In this document: positions 63,022-64,000 of the stretch, piece by piece
How the letters are laid out: each line of letters starts with the position of its first letter
Numbering within the stretch: position 1 is the first letter of the stretch
Assembly (NCBI GenBank): GCA_036499825.1
Contig: DASYCZ010000008.1
Location: 93,335 to 157,334 of the forward strand
DNA: 64,000 nt
Reading direction: 5' to 3'
Source: Paradevosia sp036499825
GTDB taxonomy: Bacteria > Pseudomonadota > Alphaproteobacteria > Rhizobiales > Devosiaceae
Notes under the pieces: model-generated
Seen by the model: only the letters and a program-made list of their open reading frames with translations
The model's database searches: none
What the model was told of the DNA's origin: nothing
Program-made: the position numbers and the translations under genes

Positions 63022-63473
63022 GTGGACATTGCCGCAGCGAATGCAACGCCCTTTGGGAAGACAGAGCCCTATGCGGGTGGATGCGCCTGCGGCGCGATCC
63101 GCTATGAAATCGCCGCCGAGCCCATGGTGATGAATGACTGCCAGTGCGGTGACTGCCAGAGTGCGAGCGGTACGGGACATGGATCGTACCTGACCTTCCC
63201 GAGCAGGAACGCCGTGACGCTTACCGGGGAGGCTGCCCATTGGGACATGGTTGGCGACAGCGGTACGTAAAGACGCGCAGCTTCTGCCCGACCTGCGGGG
63301 CGCCGGTATATCTGACGTTCAAGGCCATGCCGGACCTGTTCACCATTCACGCCGCGAGCCTTGATGATCCTGGCCGGTATGCGCCGCAGATGGTGACATA
63401 TGCGGTGCGCGGCCATGCCTGGGACCGAACGGATCCGGCGGTACGGAAATTCGAGAAGATGCCGCCGATGTAG
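63022..63473 (+). pseudogene. GFA family protein gene with a -1 frameshift
   Basis: The reading frame from GTG 63022 encodes GGCACGAIRYEIAAEP, MNDCQCGDCQSASGTGHG and ends prematurely at TAA 63268-63270. The rest of a GFA (glutathione-dependent formaldehyde-activating-like, CENP-V) domain continues in another frame: VKTRSFCPTCGAPVYLTF, then PGRYAPQMVTYAVRGHAWD, ending 63473. The first part holds C-x-C and C-x-C-x2-C, the second C-x2-C, so all zinc cysteines survive. One extra A near 63264 (ggtacg to ggtaacg) would restore a single frame. Either a true recent mutation or a sequencing error. A first short frame, 63022-63270, is what is actually translated as shown. Confidence 0.82.
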
Positions 63474-63716
63474 GCTCTCGCTCCGGCTACGCGGGATTTC
63501 CACAGACCGGCCAAGGAGGCAGTGAAAATAAGCGTGAGGCGCGGATGATCGCCATGTCCTTGTGAAAGCGCCTCCGATGCCTATCTATGGGGCTCACTCC
63601 GGCGCCAGCCTCTATATAGAGAGGCAAAGCCCATAAGGCGGGCGGGATCTTGCGACGGGTCCCACCAGTCTGACGGACGAAAACCGGAAAAATGTCAGTT
63701 TTGTCATCTTGGCCTG

Positions 63717-63745
63717 TTGACAGCAGGCCGGGCTATCCGTAGAAA
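63717..63745 (+). promoter_or_regulatory. candidate promoter P1 at right edge
   Basis: TTGACA (63717-63722)-N17-TAGAAA (63740-63745). The -35 is perfect and the spacing ideal. It lies 154 bp upstream of the stronger P2. Confidence 0.5.
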
Positions 63746-63870
63746 ACGCACTCTTGCTGAGGGGCGGCGCTGAAAGGCACTGCAAAACGAGGCAAACTAC
63801 TGAAATCGAAGGGCTATTTTCGGTTTTAGGTTTTCAGGTTCGGATAAAAACGAAGTTTGAAAATTGGTTG

Positions 63871-63899
63871 TTGACAGACGAAAGTGTCTTGAGTACAAC
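63871..63899 (+). promoter_or_regulatory. consensus promoter P2 at right edge
   Basis: TTGACA (63871-63876)-N17-TACAAC (63894-63899), with a perfect -35, ideal spacing and A/T-rich sequence (cggataaaaacgaagtttga and following) just upstream as an UP-like element. It has no coding gene after it within the window. Confidence 0.65.
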
Positions 63900-64000
63900 C
63901 CGCGACGTTGACGACGCTGAGCCGGTTGGCTCCCACGGTTGACGTTTTCTGACAGGGCAGACGATCTGCCGGGCAACCGGAGAGAGAGTTCTGTTCCGTA

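Larger units (their letters stand above)
63474..64000. other. promoter-rich non-coding right edge (527 bp)
   Basis: No ORF here is supportable (a 62-codon frame at 63754-63942 has no ribosome site or homology). The sequence from about 63680 is AT-richer, with two consensus-like promoters and a hairpin (ggcaga-cga-tctgcc, 63956-63970), ending at the window edge. This is what the leader of a stable-RNA operon looks like, but no rRNA sequence is in the window. Confidence 0.5.

Noticed and set aside
63754..63942. A 62-codon ORF near the right edge
   Set aside because: No ribosome site, biased composition or homology; it overlaps the P2 promoter.

Overview
This 64 kb window is a GC-rich stretch of chromosome from an alphaproteobacterium of the order Hyphomicrobiales (Rhizobiales). 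A Devosia-like member of that order is my best guess, but it is not proven here. The support is gene order: carD / fdxA / S4-domain protein / SUV3-like helicase; L,D-transpeptidase, accA, xerD, aroK-aroB, bolA-family, J-protein, cobS, cobT and a phytase-like esterase; secA divergent from a parvulin and argJ; comF, glutaredoxin, nitrilase, DUF1178, ubiG, lysC, ptsP, prfA, prmC, DUF4167 and clpB. Almost everything is single-copy housekeeping sequence. I see no prophage, insertion sequence or CRISPR array.

Layout. 1-8.6 kb: end of a hydrolase, HNH nuclease, DsbB, tRNA-Leu(CAA), a MATE exporter, an HxlR regulator with a DJ-1/PfpI protein, a D,D-carboxypeptidase, TusA and CAP proteins, tRNA-Arg(CCT), a diguanylate cyclase. 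8.7-11.1 kb: SNase-like and M48 lipoprotein pair. 11.1-16.0 kb: minus-strand helicase-S4-ferredoxin-CarD cluster. 16.4-25.5 kb: FMN reductase-like protein, DUF3108, L28, a VUT-family transporter, L,D-transpeptidase, AccA, XerD and the shikimate genes aroK-aroB. 25.6-31.6 kb: BolA, J-protein and aerobic cobaltochelatase cobS/cobT with a methyltransferase between them. 31.7-38.5 kb: secA, parvulin, argJ, GNAT, MutT and an orphan Flp pilin. 38.6-45.4 kb: methyltransferase, ComF, glutaredoxin, nitrilase, DUF1178, then a small accessory insert (XRE regulator, NTF2-like, aldo/keto reductase, small hypothetical) and UbiG. 45.6-58 kb: LysC, nitrogen-PTS enzyme I, RF1, its methylase PrmC, DUF4167, an inserted TetR plus ABC exporter module, and ClpB. 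58-64 kb: VOC protein, MFS exporter, M23 peptidase, an ArsR/SRPBCC pair followed by a frameshifted GFA gene, and a promoter-rich non-coding right edge.

The genes cover envelope synthesis and remodelling (dacC-type, LDT, M23, M48, secA, parvulin), protein synthesis and quality control (L28, RF1, PrmC, ClpB), thiol and redox chemistry (DsbB, TusA, glutaredoxin, FdxA), cobalamin, shikimate, arginine and aspartate-family biosynthesis, and stress or efflux control.

The most informative non-coding signals are: a tandem TetR operator built into a divergent promoter; an ArsR promoter with an embedded dyad and a predicted leaderless start; three families of dispersed intergenic repeats, one of which supplies stop codons to its neighbours; a perfect 12-bp dyad upstream of the DJ-1 gene; and tandem consensus promoters at the right edge that may drive an rRNA operon lying just outside. 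I did not find a clear new multi-gene system, and I have not stretched ordinary genes into one.
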